64,000 nt of DNA, from assembly GCA_026398615.1 (NCBI GenBank), contig JAPLSN010000032.1, forward strand, positions 40,225 through 104,224, written 5' to 3'. Made by a program: the position numbers and the translations under genes. The notes below the pieces were generated by a model that searched no databases, was not told where the DNA came from, and worked only from the letters and a program-made list of their open reading frames with translations. This DNA is from Spirochaetota bacterium. Lineage in GTDB: Bacteria > Spirochaetota > Spirochaetia > Treponematales > UBA12059. Shown one piece after another: positions 47,655-56,832 of this stretch (position 1 is its first letter; every line of letters begins with the position of its first letter).

Positions 47655-48713
47655 TCAGGAAGCGGCATGGGGCCTGCCCGCGATGACGAGGATGTCCCGC
47701 AGGACGGCCGCGGCGGTCTCCATGGGACCGGCGCCCCGGCCTGAAAGGCCGATCTCGCCGGCATGAGCGGAGGAAAAGACGACCGCGTTGTCCCCTCCGG
47801 AGCAGGCCAGCGGTGACGACGGCGCCACTTCCGAGATCGACACGGAGGCTCGCGCTCCCGTGCCGCCGACGCGTTCGGCCCGGGCGACAGCCCTGAGTTT
47901 CCGGCCGTGCGCAGCCGCCAGCGCGAACCGTTCCGGCGTCGCCTCCCGGAGGCTCTCCCGGGCTATGGCCCCGAGGGGCAGGTCGACGTCCATGACCTCC
48001 GCGCAGAGGATGGACAGCTTGACGGCGGCGTCGATGCCGTCGAGGTCGGCCGACGGGTCCGCCTCGGCCATGCCGAGCTCCCGCGCCCGACCGAGCGCCG
48101 CATCGAGGGAGAGTCCGTCTTCCATGAGGCCGAGCACGAGGCTGGATGTCCCGTTGAGCGAGCCTTCGATGCGGTCCACCCGGTTTCCGAGGGCGAAGAT
48201 CCGCCCGGTATCGATCATGGGCGTGCCCGCTCCGACGGTGGCGCTGGCGCGCACGGTGACGCCCGAAGCTTCCGCGGCTGACCGGACCGCATCCCGCGCG
48301 GAACTCCCGTCGGGCAGGAGCGCGACGAAGGGACCCTTGCTGGCCGAAACGACGTGCATGCCGGCGCGCAGGGCGGCGAGGATGCGCACGAGGCTTCCGC
48401 CCCCCGTGACGATGTCCGTGGGGCCGAGCTCGACGAGGATGTCGGCGATGCCGGATGCGAAGAGCTCCTCGAACTGACAGGAAGCCGTTCCTGTCGGCTG
48501 CGAGCCGTCCCGCGCGTCCGCCAGGCGTCCGCCTCCGCGTTTTGCCGCGACGATGCGGCGAAGCCCGTCGGGATCGAAGCCCCGCGGCGCCAGGACGCTG
48601 CCGGAAGAATCAGCCACGGCCACCGTGACGACAGCCCCGCCGGCGCCGGAAGCCAGGAGGTCGAGGAGCGCCAGGCCGACCTTGCCGGCGCCCGCAAGGG
48701 CGATTCGCATCAT
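47655..48713 (-). CDS. hom: homoserine dehydrogenase (short form, no ACT domain)
   Basis: Reduces aspartate semialdehyde to homoserine in threonine/methionine synthesis. The 352-aa protein has GAGKVG (8-13), the ASKGPF motif near 125, GTPMID and SLNGTSS (catalytic-domain signature), and the dehydrogenase lysine in DGIDAAVKLSIL. The C-terminal ACT regulatory domain of longer forms is missing, so feedback control by threonine is less likely. The start is MM at 48713/48710 without a clear Shine-Dalgarno; the frame continues upstream but those residues look non-coding. Confidence 0.92.
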   Translation of the reverse strand: MMRIALAGAGKVGLALLDLLASGAGGAVVTVAVADSSGSVLAPRGFDPDGLRRIVAAKRGGGRLADARDGSQPTGTASCQFEELFASGIADILVELGPTDIVTGGGSLVRILAALRAGMHVVSASKGPFVALLPDGSSARDAVRSAAEASGVTVRASATVGAGTPMIDTGRIFALGNRVDRIEGSLNGTSSLVLGLMEDGLSLDAALGRARELGMAEADPSADLDGIDAAVKLSILCAEVMDVDLPLGAIARESLREATPERFALAAAHGRKLRAVARAERVGGTGARASVSISEVAPSSPLACSGGDNAVVFSSAHAGEIGLSGRGAGPMETAAAVLRDILVIAGRPHAAS

Positions 48714-48883
48714 GGGCGAAGGTGTAGCATGAAATGTGCGATTTTCCAACTCAGGACAAGAGGATCGGCGTTGGTGCGGCGACGGGGCGTGCCCATGGAT
48801 CGTGCAGGACCCGTCCGGTATGGTCCATGGCCCGCCCCGCGCCAGAGCCTGCGCCCAGCCCCCAGCTCGCTGTTCGGTACAGG

Positions 48884-49255
48884 TCAATCATCGAGGTCGA
48901 TGGATTCGACCTCGATGAAGTACAGCGTCCGTGTCCGTCCGCTCGAACCGGCCAGCGTGAGTTCGGCCCTGCTGATCAGGCCGGTCACCTTGATCTCCTT
49001 CCCGGCGAAATCCCTCAGGTCCTTGGCCTTGTCGCCGAGCAGGCGGTAATCGATCGTGCCTTCGAAGACGTCGGAAACCCCCGTGACGAGCAGCTCGACG
49101 TGCGGCGCGTTCCCCGTCTGGCGCAGGTAGCCAATGACGGTACCGCGCACGCCCCTGTCCTCGGGGCCGTCGACCTTGTCGGGCTTCTTCCCGAGGGAAA
49201 ACCCGCTGGCAGCGACGGCGAGGACCAGGACGGCGAAGGAAAGGAAACGGCGCAT
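48884..49255 (-). CDS. small exported protein, OB-fold-like
   Basis: A 123-aa protein with signal peptide MRRFLSFAVLVLAVAASGFS. The remainder (VRGTVIGYLRQTG, VSDVFEGTIDYRLLGD, FAGKEIKVTGLIS, TLYFIEVESID) is strand-rich and reminiscent of small OB-fold periplasmic proteins. No name is assigned. It follows the metallopeptidase gene by 4 bp and is probably co-transcribed with it. Confidence 0.65.
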   Translation of the reverse strand: MRRFLSFAVLVLAVAASGFSLGKKPDKVDGPEDRGVRGTVIGYLRQTGNAPHVELLVTGVSDVFEGTIDYRLLGDKAKDLRDFAGKEIKVTGLISRAELTLAGSSGRTRTLYFIEVESIDLDD

Positions 49256-49259
49256 CCGG

Positions 49260-50906
49260 TTACGGCCGCGCGGTGTAGGCGCAGTAGAGGAAGCCGGTAG
49301 CACCATCGGACGGGTTGGCTCCGTCGCCCGCGCCGGGCAGGTCAATGACCCGTCCGGACCCCGAAGCCGGGATTCTCCGGAAGGCAATGCCGTCGTCCAG
49401 GGGTCTGGACATGGAACGGTTGAAATCCCTCCCAAGCAGGCTTCGCGACAGGATGGAAGGTTCGGGAAGCTCGGCGGCGGTTCTGGCGAGGAGGTCGCCG
49501 GCATCGAAACCGGCGGTACCGCTGGTCATTTCGTTCGTATCCGAGCCGAGGGTCGAGTAGGAGGGGATGGCGCCGTTCCATACATAGACGTATGCGTCGT
49601 TTCCGGAGGAGCTGGCAGCGGAAATCAGGGTGCTGTCGAGATCTGTGACTTTCGTCTTTCCGATGATGAACGCCGACATCCTGAGCGGGATGCTCGTGGC
49701 GCCGGCCGTCGCGGTGGGAGCAGCCAATGTAACGGTGTATGTACCGTCGGTGACCGAATCCAGATAGTCCTGGTACACGGCATTCTCCCCGGCCAGGGCC
49801 TGGAGGAAGCCCTTCATCACGATGTTCCAGTCCGTGGTGATGTCGGCGGTTCCCGTGTCGAAATCAGCGACTTGCTGCCATCCGGCGCCGGCAGCGGAAG
49901 CATCGAAATTCACGGTATCGTCCTGGAGCGTGGCGATAAGGTCTTCGATTGAAGAGCGGAAATCGTCAAGGATGATCGTGTCGGTGTTGTATTCGGCAGG
50001 CGTGGGATCCTCGGCAAAGGTCCTGTCCAAGAAGGTCTTCACGAAGTCGGGGCGCTTGCCTGCGTCGATCTGGGAAAGGATGTAGCCGCCCAGGAGGGAC
50101 GCCGTCGAGTACTGGGTGAAGGAATTATCCCAGTACAGGAAATCGGTCTGGCCGTTGGCGTAGTCGTCGAGCATGTCGTCGTTTCCGTCCGGGTCGCTGT
50201 TGAAGGTCGGGATGTAGATCGCGTACTGGTCGGCGAAGATGCTCTCCATGGTCGTCGAGCACAGCTCATTGGCCCAGGAATCCATCTCGCGTTCCTTGTT
50301 TTCACCGCTGCCGAAGTGGAAATAATGGGCGTTGCACATATGCTGGAACTCGTGGGTGAGCGTGCCCTCGGTGAAGAGCTGGTCCTCGGCCGCCTCGATG
50401 TGCAGGTAGAAGACGTTCGTTTCGTTGGACTTGTAGTCGTCCCCGAGGCCGTCCGCGTCGATAGAAGCCTGCGTGTAGAAATCCTTGCTCCAGAAATATC
50501 CGGCGATGCCGTCGTCGTTCGAGTAGAAGAAGATGTTGATGCGTTTGGCCGGTTCTCCGAAGAACTCCGTCGGCTTGTAGACGTACCCGGTGACATCTGG
50601 CCATGAATGGTCGGCGAAATAATTTCCATAATGCTCGAGCTGAGCTTGGCTGATGGCTCCGACGTCCTCGTTGCGGATATACACGGCGCAACGATCGTTA
50701 TAGTGGGCGAGTTTCGCGTCCAGCTCGGCCCAGGGATAGTACGTCGCGGTATCATCCACCGCGGGGTCGGTGTCCGGGAGGTCGTCCACCCAGAACGTTC
50801 GAATCGAAGGAGGCGGCTCCACGGGGTCGGGCGGCGGCGGGCAACCGAGAGCCAGGAGGGCGGCGAGCGCCACGGGAAGCAGGGTGAAAAGCCGTATGCG
50901 TTTCAA
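49260..50906 (-). CDS. lipoprotein metallopeptidase, M30 (hyicolysin)-like
   Basis: A 548-aa lipoprotein: lipobox LALGC (Cys ~22) followed by a Pro-rich spacer, then a zinc peptidase domain with HEFQH at 185-189 within LTHEFQHMCNAHYFHFGSG. The downstream ELCSTTMES could supply the third ligand. The Phe-Gln-containing HEFQH is characteristic of M30 family members. The C-terminal ~200 residues are Thr/Ser/Gly-rich and strand-like and may bind polymer. It is surface- or periplasm-exposed, so extracellular protein turnover is likely. ATG 50906 begins MKRIRLFTLLPVAL. A 12-bp palindrome GACAGGCCTGTC lies ~30 bp upstream. Confidence 0.85.
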   Translation of the reverse strand: MKRIRLFTLLPVALAALLALGCPPPPDPVEPPPSIRTFWVDDLPDTDPAVDDTATYYPWAELDAKLAHYNDRCAVYIRNEDVGAISQAQLEHYGNYFADHSWPDVTGYVYKPTEFFGEPAKRINIFFYSNDDGIAGYFWSKDFYTQASIDADGLGDDYKSNETNVFYLHIEAAEDQLFTEGTLTHEFQHMCNAHYFHFGSGENKEREMDSWANELCSTTMESIFADQYAIYIPTFNSDPDGNDDMLDDYANGQTDFLYWDNSFTQYSTASLLGGYILSQIDAGKRPDFVKTFLDRTFAEDPTPAEYNTDTIILDDFRSSIEDLIATLQDDTVNFDASAAGAGWQQVADFDTGTADITTDWNIVMKGFLQALAGENAVYQDYLDSVTDGTYTVTLAAPTATAGATSIPLRMSAFIIGKTKVTDLDSTLISAASSSGNDAYVYVWNGAIPSYSTLGSDTNEMTSGTAGFDAGDLLARTAAELPEPSILSRSLLGRDFNRSMSRPLDDGIAFRRIPASGSGRVIDLPGAGDGANPSDGATGFLYCAYTARP

Positions 50907-50993
50907 ATGACGCCCCTTGCGAATCGTGCTCTGTAGGACAGGCCTGTCGTAGCTACGGTACCTCGATCCATTCCCGCTTTCAAGCCTTTCGCC

Positions 50994-52130
50994 TCAGAAT
51001 TTCACCTCGATCATCACCCCCGCGTCTCCGGACAGAGCCGCTTTCCGCATAGCCGGCGAACCGTTGGACGCCCGGATGTAGGCATTGACCGTCGCGTTCT
51101 GCGCGGCATCCACGGAGCACAGCAGGGTGGCAGATCCGAGTCCGTACCTGAGGTCGGCGATGCAGGAAGCAGACAGCGAAACGAAGTCCGTCAGCGACCA
51201 CGATGTCGCCAGGTAGAGGTTGTGGGGGCCGGGGAAGGCGTCCTCCGGCGCGAGCGGACCGCCTCCGGAAATCGCCGCGCCGTTGCAGTGGTATTCACCA
51301 GCGAAGAGAAAATCACCGATCGACCAGTCCGCGCCGGCCATGCCGCGGAATACCGGATCGGCATCGGGGGCCAGGTCGACGACGGCTTCCCCGTAGAGCC
51401 CGGCGACGAGGTCGGTCTTGAAGTCGGCGGCGAAGCTCCACCTTTCCGCATCCCCGTCGCGGGACGCGGTCGCGGCCGCGTCCACGCCGAGCGCGAAACC
51501 GCGGAGGCGCAGGGCGTAGATGCCGTCGGCGGGGGAGGCGGTCGGGGCAGCGACGAGGTCCAGGCTGGACAGGTCGCCCAGGGGGACCGCCACGCGGATC
51601 GCGTCGACGCCCCGGCGGGCTATCTGGAGCCCGGAAAGGTCGATGGAGGCGAAGACGTCCGCGGGGCTGAAGGCGAGGCCGCTGCCGAAGTTGACCACCT
51701 GCCTGCCCGCCTGGACGGTCGCCGGCCCCAGGTCGAGCTTGACGAACAGGGTGCGGGCGCGCAGGGCGAAGAGCGTGGAGGGCGGTCCTTCGGAAGCGGG
51801 ATCGGGCGAGACGATGGTATCCGATGATCCGGCTGCGGCCCATGCAACAGCGGCGATGATGCCCGTGGACACGGACGCTTCGAAAGAAGCTTCCGCCCTC
51901 GCGCCGTCGCCGAGCGCGCGCAGCGTGGCCGACAGGGACGTCGTCGAGCCGTACGAAAAGTCCCCGGGATCGAGCGCGCCTGCTCCGACCCATGCCCCGG
52001 CGGAACGGTGGGCGACGCTGCCCGTGAAGCCGAAGGTCGGGTCCCCGGTCTCCTGCCCCTCGGCGGCGGGTGCGGCGGCGAGCGCGACCGCGACGAACAG
52101 TGCCGCGGTCGCCCGCAGGGGAGCCTTCAT
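50994..52130 (-). CDS. probable outer-membrane protein of an ABC export operon
   Basis: A 378-aa exported protein (signal peptide MKAPLRATAALFVAVALAAA). The mature part alternates polar and hydrophobic residues in many short strands (FGFTGSVAHRSAGAWVGAG, VQAGRQVVNFGSG) and ends VMIEVKF with a terminal Phe, as transmembrane beta-barrels do. It overlaps the LolA-like gene by 4 bp and ends the operon that begins at 56832, so it may be the outer-membrane partner of that transporter. No Pfam-type family is recognised. The N-terminally extended frame to 52595 overlaps the neighbour and was rejected. Confidence 0.75.
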   Translation of the reverse strand: MKAPLRATAALFVAVALAAAPAAEGQETGDPTFGFTGSVAHRSAGAWVGAGALDPGDFSYGSTTSLSATLRALGDGARAEASFEASVSTGIIAAVAWAAAGSSDTIVSPDPASEGPPSTLFALRARTLFVKLDLGPATVQAGRQVVNFGSGLAFSPADVFASIDLSGLQIARRGVDAIRVAVPLGDLSSLDLVAAPTASPADGIYALRLRGFALGVDAAATASRDGDAERWSFAADFKTDLVAGLYGEAVVDLAPDADPVFRGMAGADWSIGDFLFAGEYHCNGAAISGGGPLAPEDAFPGPHNLYLATSWSLTDFVSLSASCIADLRYGLGSATLLCSVDAAQNATVNAYIRASNGSPAMRKAALSGDAGVMIEVKF

Positions 52131-52894
52131 CTCGTCAGCGCCGCCATCGTGAAGCGCTTGTCGTCCACGGGCCGGTCCAGCTTGAGGCCGGTGAGGGCGA
52201 ACACGGTCTTCGTGTCCTTCCGGAGCTTGTTCACCATCTCGACCCTGGTGGCGAACCAGCGGCCGCCCGCGTCGCTCACTTCCAGCGTCCGCGATTCCTT
52301 GAGCATCTTGCCGGACTTCGCGTAGAGTTCCGCGCGGAGCACCACGTAGCGCCCGGCGTCGACGCGCAGCACGCGCCGGTCGTACGGGGCCTTCGGTGAC
52401 TTCGCGGTCAGCTCGACGATCCAGCAGCGCCTGCCGTCCACCGTGTCCTCGCCCGTCGTCTTCCCGTCGTAGAGCTCGAACAGGGCGTCGGATTCCAGCG
52501 CGTCCTCGTACGAGACGTCGCTGCCCATCATGCCCTCCTTGAGCATGTGGCCCGAGATCTTCACGGTGTCCTGCTCCCTGGGGAAGTACATCCACAGGTC
52601 CTTGCCCAGCTTGAGGAAGCGGACGCCCTTGTCCTCGGGGTTGGTGAACTCGACGAATGCCTTGTCCTTTCCGACGGCGACGGCGGACATCGTCTTCACG
52701 CGCAGGACGCCGCCGATGGTGATCTCCATGCGGCCGTCGTATTCCACGGTCCTGAACGCCTGGTTCGCGTCCACGCGCTTGAGTATTTCCTCCGCCGCAG
52801 GCAGTGCGGCCTGGGCGCCCAGGGACGCCGCCGCGAGGGCGAATGCGGCCGCCAGCGCGAACGGTTTACTGAAGGCTTCCGTCGTCAGTTTCAT
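52127..52894 (-). CDS. LolA-like outer-membrane lipoprotein-sorting protein
   Basis: A 255-aa exported protein (signal peptide MKLTTEAFSKPFALAAAFAL). It matches the COG2834-type 'outer membrane lipoprotein-sorting protein' group: ILKRVDANQAFRTVEYDGRM, DKAFVEFTNPEDKGVRFLK, DLWMYFPREQDTVKISGHM, and GRRCWIVELTAKSPKAPYDRR. These are LolA-fold periplasmic carriers and often sit beside FtsX-type ABC genes. It follows the second permease by 61 bp and overlaps the outer-membrane-like gene. Confidence 0.88.
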   Translation of the reverse strand: MKLTTEAFSKPFALAAAFALAAASLGAQAALPAAEEILKRVDANQAFRTVEYDGRMEITIGGVLRVKTMSAVAVGKDKAFVEFTNPEDKGVRFLKLGKDLWMYFPREQDTVKISGHMLKEGMMGSDVSYEDALESDALFELYDGKTTGEDTVDGRRCWIVELTAKSPKAPYDRRVLRVDAGRYVVLRAELYAKSGKMLKESRTLEVSDAGGRWFATRVEMVNKLRKDTKTVFALTGLKLDRPVDDKRFTMAALTR

Positions 52895-52955
52895 GTCGTC
52901 TCTCCGTTTCCGCCGCGGCTACGGCGGATTTCCGATTGTGTCCCGACCGCGCGGG

Positions 52956-54197
52956 TCAGATGGACTTGATGGCGTCGACCGAATTCATCGTCGCCGCCTT
53001 CCGCGAGGGCAGGAACGACAGGACGGCCGCCACCAGGGTTCCGAGGCCGAACAGGACGAGCGCCATGAGCGCGTCCGGTCTGGGGTAGAGCACGTTGTCC
53101 ATCGGGTAGTCGATGGACTGCATGGCGCTCGTCAGGTCCAGGCCCGTCTTCGACAGGACGAAGTTGATCCCGAGCCCCGCCATCGCGCCGGCCGCCGCTC
53201 CGATGGCGCCGAGCATGCACCCTTCGGACATGAAAAGCCCGAGGATGTCGTGACGGGGCATGCCCATGGATTTGAGGATGCCGATCTCCTTGCGGCGTTC
53301 GAGGACGATCATCATCATGATGTTGGCGATGATGAAGGCGCCGAGGAACGTGAAGATCACGTACATCCAGAAGTACATGCCGCCGGCCAGCGCCACGAGC
53401 TGGCCGTACTGGCCGATGTCCAGCCAGGGCACGGTCGACATGCCCGCGATGCCCGCTGACGCCAGGGCCGACGCGATCGCGCCGCTCGCCTCGCGGCTCT
53501 TCCGGTAGTCGTCGAGCATCACGATCACGTGCGTGGCGCCGCCGGGCAGGCCCAGGAGCTCGCGGGCGTCCTCGATGCCGACCATGAAGACCGATTCGTC
53601 CATGTCGTTGACGCCCGTGAAAAAGAGTCCGCTGATCGTGAAGCGCTTCATGCCCAGACCGTAGTCGGCCTTCTGCGTCACCACCTTGAGGACGTCGCCG
53701 ACGCCCAGGCCGAGGGTCAAGGCGAGTTCCTTTCCGAGTATCGCGTCGCCGGGCTTCGAGAGGTAGGAACCTTCCTTGACGCTGTGGTCGAACATGAGCA
53801 GGCTCTTCTCGATCTCCGGGTCGCCGGCAATGGCCATCGCCGTCTTGGAGTTGGCGCCGGATGAGAGCACGACGCCGAAGTTGATGCGCGCCGCGGCCAG
53901 CCTGACCTTCGTCCCGAGCCCGGGGGCGGATCTGATGGCTTCGATCACCTTTCCCGAATCCGGTATGGCTTCCGAGAGCGGCATGAACCGTTCCCGCGCC
54001 CGGTATCCGGCGGTGGTGACGTTCACGTGGCCCGTCTCGTTCTTCGTGTAGTTCTTCACGAGGGAATCGAGGAACGCCCCCATGAATCCCGAAAGCACCA
54101 TGTTCATCATGACGGCGAGGAAGACGGACACCGCCGCGAGGATCGTCCTCCGGCGGTTGCGTCCGAGGTTCCTCAGGGCCATGGACAGTATTCGCAT
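52956..54197 (-). CDS. FtsX/LolC-type ABC transporter permease
   Basis: A 413-aa permease of the MacB/LolC class. A first helix (about 17-40) is followed by a ~220-residue periplasmic domain (45-265), then three helices (about 270-400). The cytoplasmic loop MIVLERRKEIGILKSMGMPR is the typical coupling element. It ends DAIKSI, as MacB-like permeases do. AAGGAG precedes ATG 54197. It pairs with the permease at 54213, 15 bp away, and the ATPase at 55479. Confidence 0.92.
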   Translation of the reverse strand: MRILSMALRNLGRNRRRTILAAVSVFLAVMMNMVLSGFMGAFLDSLVKNYTKNETGHVNVTTAGYRARERFMPLSEAIPDSGKVIEAIRSAPGLGTKVRLAAARINFGVVLSSGANSKTAMAIAGDPEIEKSLLMFDHSVKEGSYLSKPGDAILGKELALTLGLGVGDVLKVVTQKADYGLGMKRFTISGLFFTGVNDMDESVFMVGIEDARELLGLPGGATHVIVMLDDYRKSREASGAIASALASAGIAGMSTVPWLDIGQYGQLVALAGGMYFWMYVIFTFLGAFIIANIMMMIVLERRKEIGILKSMGMPRHDILGLFMSEGCMLGAIGAAAGAMAGLGINFVLSKTGLDLTSAMQSIDYPMDNVLYPRPDALMALVLFGLGTLVAAVLSFLPSRKAATMNSVDAIKSI

Positions 54198-54212
54198 GTC
54201 ATTGCTCCTTCA

Positions 54213-55475
54213 TCACACGAAGCGCAGGGCGTTCGTCACCTCGAGTTTCGAAGCCCGCCTTGCGGGAACGCTCGCGGAAATCCATGCCACGACGATGCCG
54301 AACGCGAAGGCGAAGACGATCGTGGACAGGCTCCATTCGCCGTGGAGCGTGCCGCCGAGGGGAATTTCGCCCAGGTCCATCTTGCCGATGAGGGCGTCCA
54401 GGGAGACGCCGTATTCCACCATGAACCAGTTCAGCGCGCAGCCGAGCGCGACGCCGCAGGTCCCGCCGAAGAGCCCGATGATGAGGCCCTCGAAGGTGAA
54501 CAGACGCTTGATGTCCCGGGGCGTCATGCCGTAGGCGCGCAGGACGCCGATCTCCCGTATCCGGGAGTACATGCTCATGAGGATCGTGTTGGCGATGCCG
54601 ACGCCCGCGATGAGGAGCACCATGAAGATCATGATGCTCGAGAATTTCGACTTCATGTTGCGCATGGCCAGGTAGCCTTCCGCCAGGACGCCGATCGGGT
54701 CGGCATCCAGCGCGGGGAAGGTTTTACCGAGGCTGGCAGCCGCATCCGCCGCGTCGGCGAGGGTCCGTTCCAGCGCGGTCGCCTTGGGAAGCGCCACGTC
54801 GATCTCGGTGGCGAAGCCCGCGGAGCCGAGCAGGCGGTCCGCGGCCTGCCGCGAGACGAAGGCCCCGCCCCTGTTGATGAGCGGGTCCGGCAGGTTGACG
54901 ATGCCGACGACGGAGAACTCGTCGGCGTTCCGGTTCTCCCACGCGGTCTGGGCGGAAATGACGATCAAATCGCCGACCTTCACGCCGAGTTCGAGCGCCA
55001 GTTCCGACCCGAGCACGAGCGCGTTGGCTGCTCCGTCGGATGCGGACAGCCACGAGCCCGAGGCCATGTGCCCGCCGACCGGGAAGACCGAACCGTCCCG
55101 CCGCGGGTCGACGGCGGTGACGGCCACGGGGATCTCGTCGGTCCAATTCGAGAGACTGCCTATGAAGCGGCCCCGCGCAGTCGCCCTGGACCCGCGCAGC
55201 GTCGATTCGACCCTGTCGGCGGCGGCGTCCGCGTCCGGAACCCCCTTGTCCAGCGGGAAGGCCCGTTCGTCCGCCTTGTACCCGGGCGTGCGGAGCTTTA
55301 CCGAAGAGGAGGAAAAATCGATCATCGTGTCGATCGTGATGCGGTCCATCCCCTTGAGCGCCGAATCGAAGAAGATGAACACCGCGATGCCGAAGGTCAT
55401 GACCAGAGCCGAGATGATCGTCCTGGCCTTGTGGCGCACTACGTTCCTGAACGCTATCCTGATGAGCGTGCCCAC
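54213..55475 (-). CDS. FtsX/LolC-type ABC transporter permease
   Basis: A 420-aa paralogue of the permease at 52956: one N-terminal helix, a periplasmic domain (50-280) and three C-terminal helices, with SMYSRIREIGVLRAYGMTPR as the coupling loop. Two unlike permeases plus one ATPase form the LolCDE arrangement. The start codon is GTG at 55475, with GGAGG about six bases upstream, only 3 bp after the ATPase stop. Confidence 0.92.
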   Translation of the reverse strand: MGTLIRIAFRNVVRHKARTIISALVMTFGIAVFIFFDSALKGMDRITIDTMIDFSSSSVKLRTPGYKADERAFPLDKGVPDADAAADRVESTLRGSRATARGRFIGSLSNWTDEIPVAVTAVDPRRDGSVFPVGGHMASGSWLSASDGAANALVLGSELALELGVKVGDLIVISAQTAWENRNADEFSVVGIVNLPDPLINRGGAFVSRQAADRLLGSAGFATEIDVALPKATALERTLADAADAAASLGKTFPALDADPIGVLAEGYLAMRNMKSKFSSIMIFMVLLIAGVGIANTILMSMYSRIREIGVLRAYGMTPRDIKRLFTFEGLIIGLFGGTCGVALGCALNWFMVEYGVSLDALIGKMDLGEIPLGGTLHGEWSLSTIVFAFAFGIVVAWISASVPARRASKLEVTNALRFV

Positions 55476-55478
55476 CTC

Positions 55479-56165
55479 TCACCTCCGCTCGTCGCTGACG
55501 ATGGAGCCGTCGCGGAGCGTGACGATCCGCCTGGCGTGCCCCATGACGAGCCTGTCGTGCGTGGAGAATATGAAGGTGGTCCGGCGCTCGGCGTTGATGC
55601 GCTTCATGATCTCCACGATCTCTTCCGCGGTGCGCGAATCGAGGTTGGCGGTAGGTTCGTCCGCCAGCACGACGAAGGGGTCCTTCACGAGGGCGCGCGC
55701 GATGGCTACGCGCTGCTCCTGCCCGCCTGAGAGCTCGCGCGGGAAGCGGTTTTCCTTGCCTTCGAGCCCGACAGCCGCGATCATCTCGACCGCCTTGCGC
55801 CTGATCTCGGCGGGCTTCAGCTTCCGCTCGATGACCAGTGGAAGCTCCACGTTCTCGAGCACCGTGAGGACGGGGATCAGGTTGAAGGACTGGAAGATGA
55901 AGCTGATGTGGCTCTTCCGGTAGCCGGAGAGTTCCTTTTCCTTCATCGCGCGGAGCTCCGAGCCGTTGTAGAAGACCCTGCCCTCCGTGGGCGAGTCGAG
56001 GCAGCCGACGATGTTGAGCATGGTCGTCTTGCCCGATCCGGACGGCCCGACCACGGCCAGGAATTCGCCCTTTTCGATGACGAGGTCCACGCCGTCGAGC
56101 GCGACCACCTTGTTGTCGCCCTTCAGGTAGACCTTCCGGAGTTTTTCGAGGGTCAGTATCGACAT
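55479..56165 (-). CDS. LolD/MacB-type ABC transporter ATPase
   Basis: A 228-aa ATPase with Walker A GPSGSGKTT, Q-loop FIFQSFNLIPVLTV, signature LSGGQEQRVAIARAL (Glu for the usual second Gln), Walker B VVLADEPTANLD and the H-loop STHDR. It energises the two permeases at 52956-55475. Two start codons: ATG 56171 overlaps the regulator stop, but GGAGG fits ATG 56165 better (six-base spacing). Confidence 0.94.
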   Translation of the reverse strand: MSILTLEKLRKVYLKGDNKVVALDGVDLVIEKGEFLAVVGPSGSGKTTMLNIVGCLDSPTEGRVFYNGSELRAMKEKELSGYRKSHISFIFQSFNLIPVLTVLENVELPLVIERKLKPAEIRRKAVEMIAAVGLEGKENRFPRELSGGQEQRVAIARALVKDPFVVLADEPTANLDSRTAEEIVEIMKRINAERRTTFIFSTHDRLVMGHARRIVTLRDGSIVSDERR

Positions 56166-56167
56166 GA

Positions 56168-56530
56168 TCATCCTCCCGTGCGGGGTCGTTCCGGATCCGG
56201 TTTCGGATCGCCGCCCTTGAGCGACGCCACGATGAATTCGAGTTCGGCCAGGTAGCGTTCGAGCGCGTCCTTGCCCGCGACCGTCAGACGGACCGACGTG
56301 TACGGCTTGTTGTCCCTGAAGCTCTTTTCGATGTCGACGTAGCCCGCTTCCTCGAGGTTGCGCAACTGCACCGAGAGATTGCCTGAGGTGAACCCGAGCC
56401 CTTCCCGGATCGCGGTAAAGCCGGCCGCCGCCTCGCCCGAGGACGCGAGGTACGATAATATCATGAGCCTCGCCTTTTCGTGTATGACCCGGTCCAGCTC
56501 GAGGCCGCCGAGTGAACGGCCCCCGGTCAT
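56168..56530 (-). CDS. winged-helix transcriptional regulator (PF13601-like)
   Basis: A 120-aa DNA-binding protein. Text IHEKARLMILSYLASSGEAA, then TAIREGLGFTSGNLSVQLRN and EEAGYVDIEKSFRDNKPYTS, is that of the small winged-helix family found beside ABC export genes. It is translationally coupled to the small membrane protein before it (ATGA overlap) and lies 2 bp before the ATPase. It is therefore a local regulator, probably acting on its own promoter at 56833-56895. Confidence 0.9.
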   Translation of the reverse strand: MTGGRSLGGLELDRVIHEKARLMILSYLASSGEAAAGFTAIREGLGFTSGNLSVQLRNLEEAGYVDIEKSFRDNKPYTSVRLTVAGKDALERYLAELEFIVASLKGGDPKPDPERPRTGG

Positions 56531-56832
56531 GGCCGGTCGTCCGTCCCCGGCGCGGGAACCGCCTGCCCGGCCTCGCGTTCGCGGCAGCGCTTGCCCGCGT
56601 GGAAGGCGAGCCCCGACAGGGCGAAAACGGCCAGGAGCCCAATGTACAGGACGACGAGCCAGAGGAATGGTGCTGGCACTGCGAAGAATGAGAAACCGAT
56701 GGCGCCAGCCAGGGACAGCCACAACAGGTAATCCGGTGCCGCCAGTTCGCGGAGGAGGGGATTGCCCCGGCGTATCGCGCGCTTGATCGCCGCGATGTCT
56801 TCCATCAGTTCGGCAAGTTTTGGCTCTTCCAT
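56527..56832 (-). CDS. small two-helix membrane protein
   Basis: A 101-aa protein with a charged helical N-terminus (LAELMEDIAAIKRAIRRG), two transmembrane helices (about 34-55 and 58-80) and a charged tail (AGKRCREREAG). First gene of the ABC operon. AGAGGA precedes ATG 56832. It could sense membrane state for the regulator that overlaps it; function unknown. Confidence 0.75.
   Translation of the reverse strand: MEEPKLAELMEDIAAIKRAIRRGNPLLRELAAPDYLLWLSLAGAIGFSFFAVPAPFLWLVVLYIGLLAVFALSGLAFHAGKRCREREAGQAVPAPGTDDRP

Noticed and set aside
54027..55730. 567-codon plus-strand frame
   Set aside because: Antisense to the two FtsX-type permeases; His/Arg/Asp-rich shadow with no recognisable domain.
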